Source: a virus
Length of the DNA: 48,498 nucleotides
IMG/VR virus record: IMGVR_UViG_3300028394_000113
Span: 1 to 48,498 of that record
Reading direction: 5' to 3' (one strand)
A program made the translations under genes and the position numbers. Positions 48,203-48,498 of this stretch are shown piece by piece. The stretch's first letter is position 1. Each line of letters begins with the position of its first letter. The notes under the pieces were generated by a model, which saw only the letters and a program-made list of their open reading frames with translations, was not told where the DNA came from and searched no databases.

Positions 48203-48383
48203 TGCTAGTTTCCTTAATATGAAGAACGGAGTTTCTAGCGATACGTACCTCGACAATCGCTTTCTCTAATTGATCCATTGCAAGAATATAGTCTTCTTCT
48301 AGCAAAAAGTCATGTGCTTTTTTCAACGCTCTTTCTGCCATCATCAATGGATAGGCGTAATCTATCAACTCTTGGTTTTTCAT
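48171..48383 (-). CDS. Small helical early protein
   Basis: This 70-residue protein (MKNQELIDYAYPLMMAERAL) is predicted to be two helices (KKAHDFLLEEDYILAMDQLE, KAIVEVRIARNSVLHIKETS) forming a hairpin. AAGGAAAGATAA precedes the ATG, whose first base is next to the stop of the nuclease gene. It overlaps the HNH-like gene by 32 nt. I recall proteins of this kind near phage replication genes, with unknown function. No motif is visible. Confidence 0.7.
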   Translation of the reverse strand: MKNQELIDYAYPLMMAERALKKAHDFLLEEDYILAMDQLEKAIVEVRIARNSVLHIKETSNAIRKQTETI

Positions 48384-48498
48384 TTATCTTTCCTTATAGA
48401 ACTGGCATCGTTTTACAGGACACCAACCACATAACGGTGTAGGGTTTTCTTGCCATACGCCGTTTTCATACGAAAGGCGCAGGCGCTCAAGGTGGGGG
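48384..48498 (-). CDS. PD-(D/E)XK (Cas4/RecB-like) nuclease, C-terminal fragment
   Basis: The last 37 codons of a gene that enters from beyond the right edge read ...LRLSYENGVWQENPTPLCGW, then CPVKRCQFYKER and a TAA at 48384-48386. C-G-W-C-P-x3-C near the end is the Cys set seen at the C-terminus of phage RecB/Cas4-like PD-(D/E)XK nucleases, where it binds an iron-sulfur cluster with a fourth Cys near the N-terminus. The catalytic part is outside the window, so the identity rests on this short motif. It is probably co-transcribed with the two small genes after it. Confidence 0.65.
   Translation of the reverse strand, partial: PHLERLRLSYENGVWQENPTPLCGWCPVKRCQFYKER

Noticed and set aside
1-48498. 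Window length equals the phage lambda genome length
   Set aside because: Gene order and sequences (Mu gpT-like capsid, P22-like portal, no tape measure, no integrase, no lambda replication genes) are not those of lambda. The equal length does not identify the source.
1-48498. Prophage or temperate phage
   Set aside because: No integrase, excisionase, attachment repeats or flanking bacterial genes were found. One HTH regulator is not enough evidence.
1-48498. Complete circular or terminally redundant genome
   Set aside because: I saw no shared sequence between the two ends, and a nuclease gene is cut at the right edge, so completeness cannot be claimed.

Overview
The window is almost certainly one continuous stretch of a tailed double-stranded DNA phage genome. 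It has terminase, portal, scaffold, capsid, connector, tail-fibre, lysis and ejection-protein genes, packed head to tail with start/stop overlaps. There is no integrase, no ribosomal or tRNA gene and no host metabolic gene. The lack of a tape-measure or sheath gene, the tubular-protein-like connector genes and a last block of very large internal virion proteins point to a short-tailed (podovirus-like) lytic phage. Many proteins resemble, from memory, proteins common in uncultured freshwater and marine phages. Strong AAGGAG ribosome sites and sigma70-like promoters suggest a Gram-negative bacterial host, but the host cannot be named from this sequence. The length equals that of phage lambda, but the gene content does not. 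The genome looks incomplete: the right edge cuts a nuclease gene, no replicative DNA polymerase is present, and I saw no repeat joining the two ends.

Layout. (1) 1-650: a leftward two-gene unit with its own promoter and a UUCG-loop terminator. (2) 605-974: a non-coding control region with C-rich tracts, a possible small RNA ending at 861, a 15-bp palindrome and a rightward promoter. (3) 975-9413: packaging and head genes: terminase small and large subunits, portal, a GroES-like co-chaperonin, scaffold, a putative head protein and the major capsid protein. (4) 9414-16320: structured leaders, small virion proteins, a run of small basic proteins sharing a C-terminal peptide, a zinc-ribbon protein and two connector proteins. 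(5) 16320-25841: tail-fibre and adhesin region with paralogous beta proteins, 20-residue repeats, glycine-rich adhesins, a six-repeat adhesin, a tail assembly chaperone and an S74-type self-processing fibre. (6) 25847-27516: lysis cassette. (7) 27519-41381: tail nozzle and ejection proteins, ending in a 2013-residue protein with an HExxH motif. (8) 41378-48498, leftward: replication and early genes (PD-(D/E)XK nuclease fragment, HNH-like protein, SNF2-type helicase, putative ssDNA-binding protein, HTH regulator, primase-polymerase/helicase).

Working together, the leftward block would copy DNA and regulate early expression, while the rightward block builds the head (with host GroEL recruited through the phage co-chaperonin), packages DNA, assembles the tail, lyses the cell and delivers internal proteins at the next infection. 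The two blocks meet tail to tail at 41378-41381 with overlapping stop codons.

The most unusual signals are the shared 'GG..S.RADG...GKTRG' tail on adjacent small basic proteins, a possible small RNA carrying a 16S-like anti-Shine-Dalgarno sequence (about 761-861), and a well-structured leader at 9468-9548. Family names are given from memory of motifs; no database search was possible.
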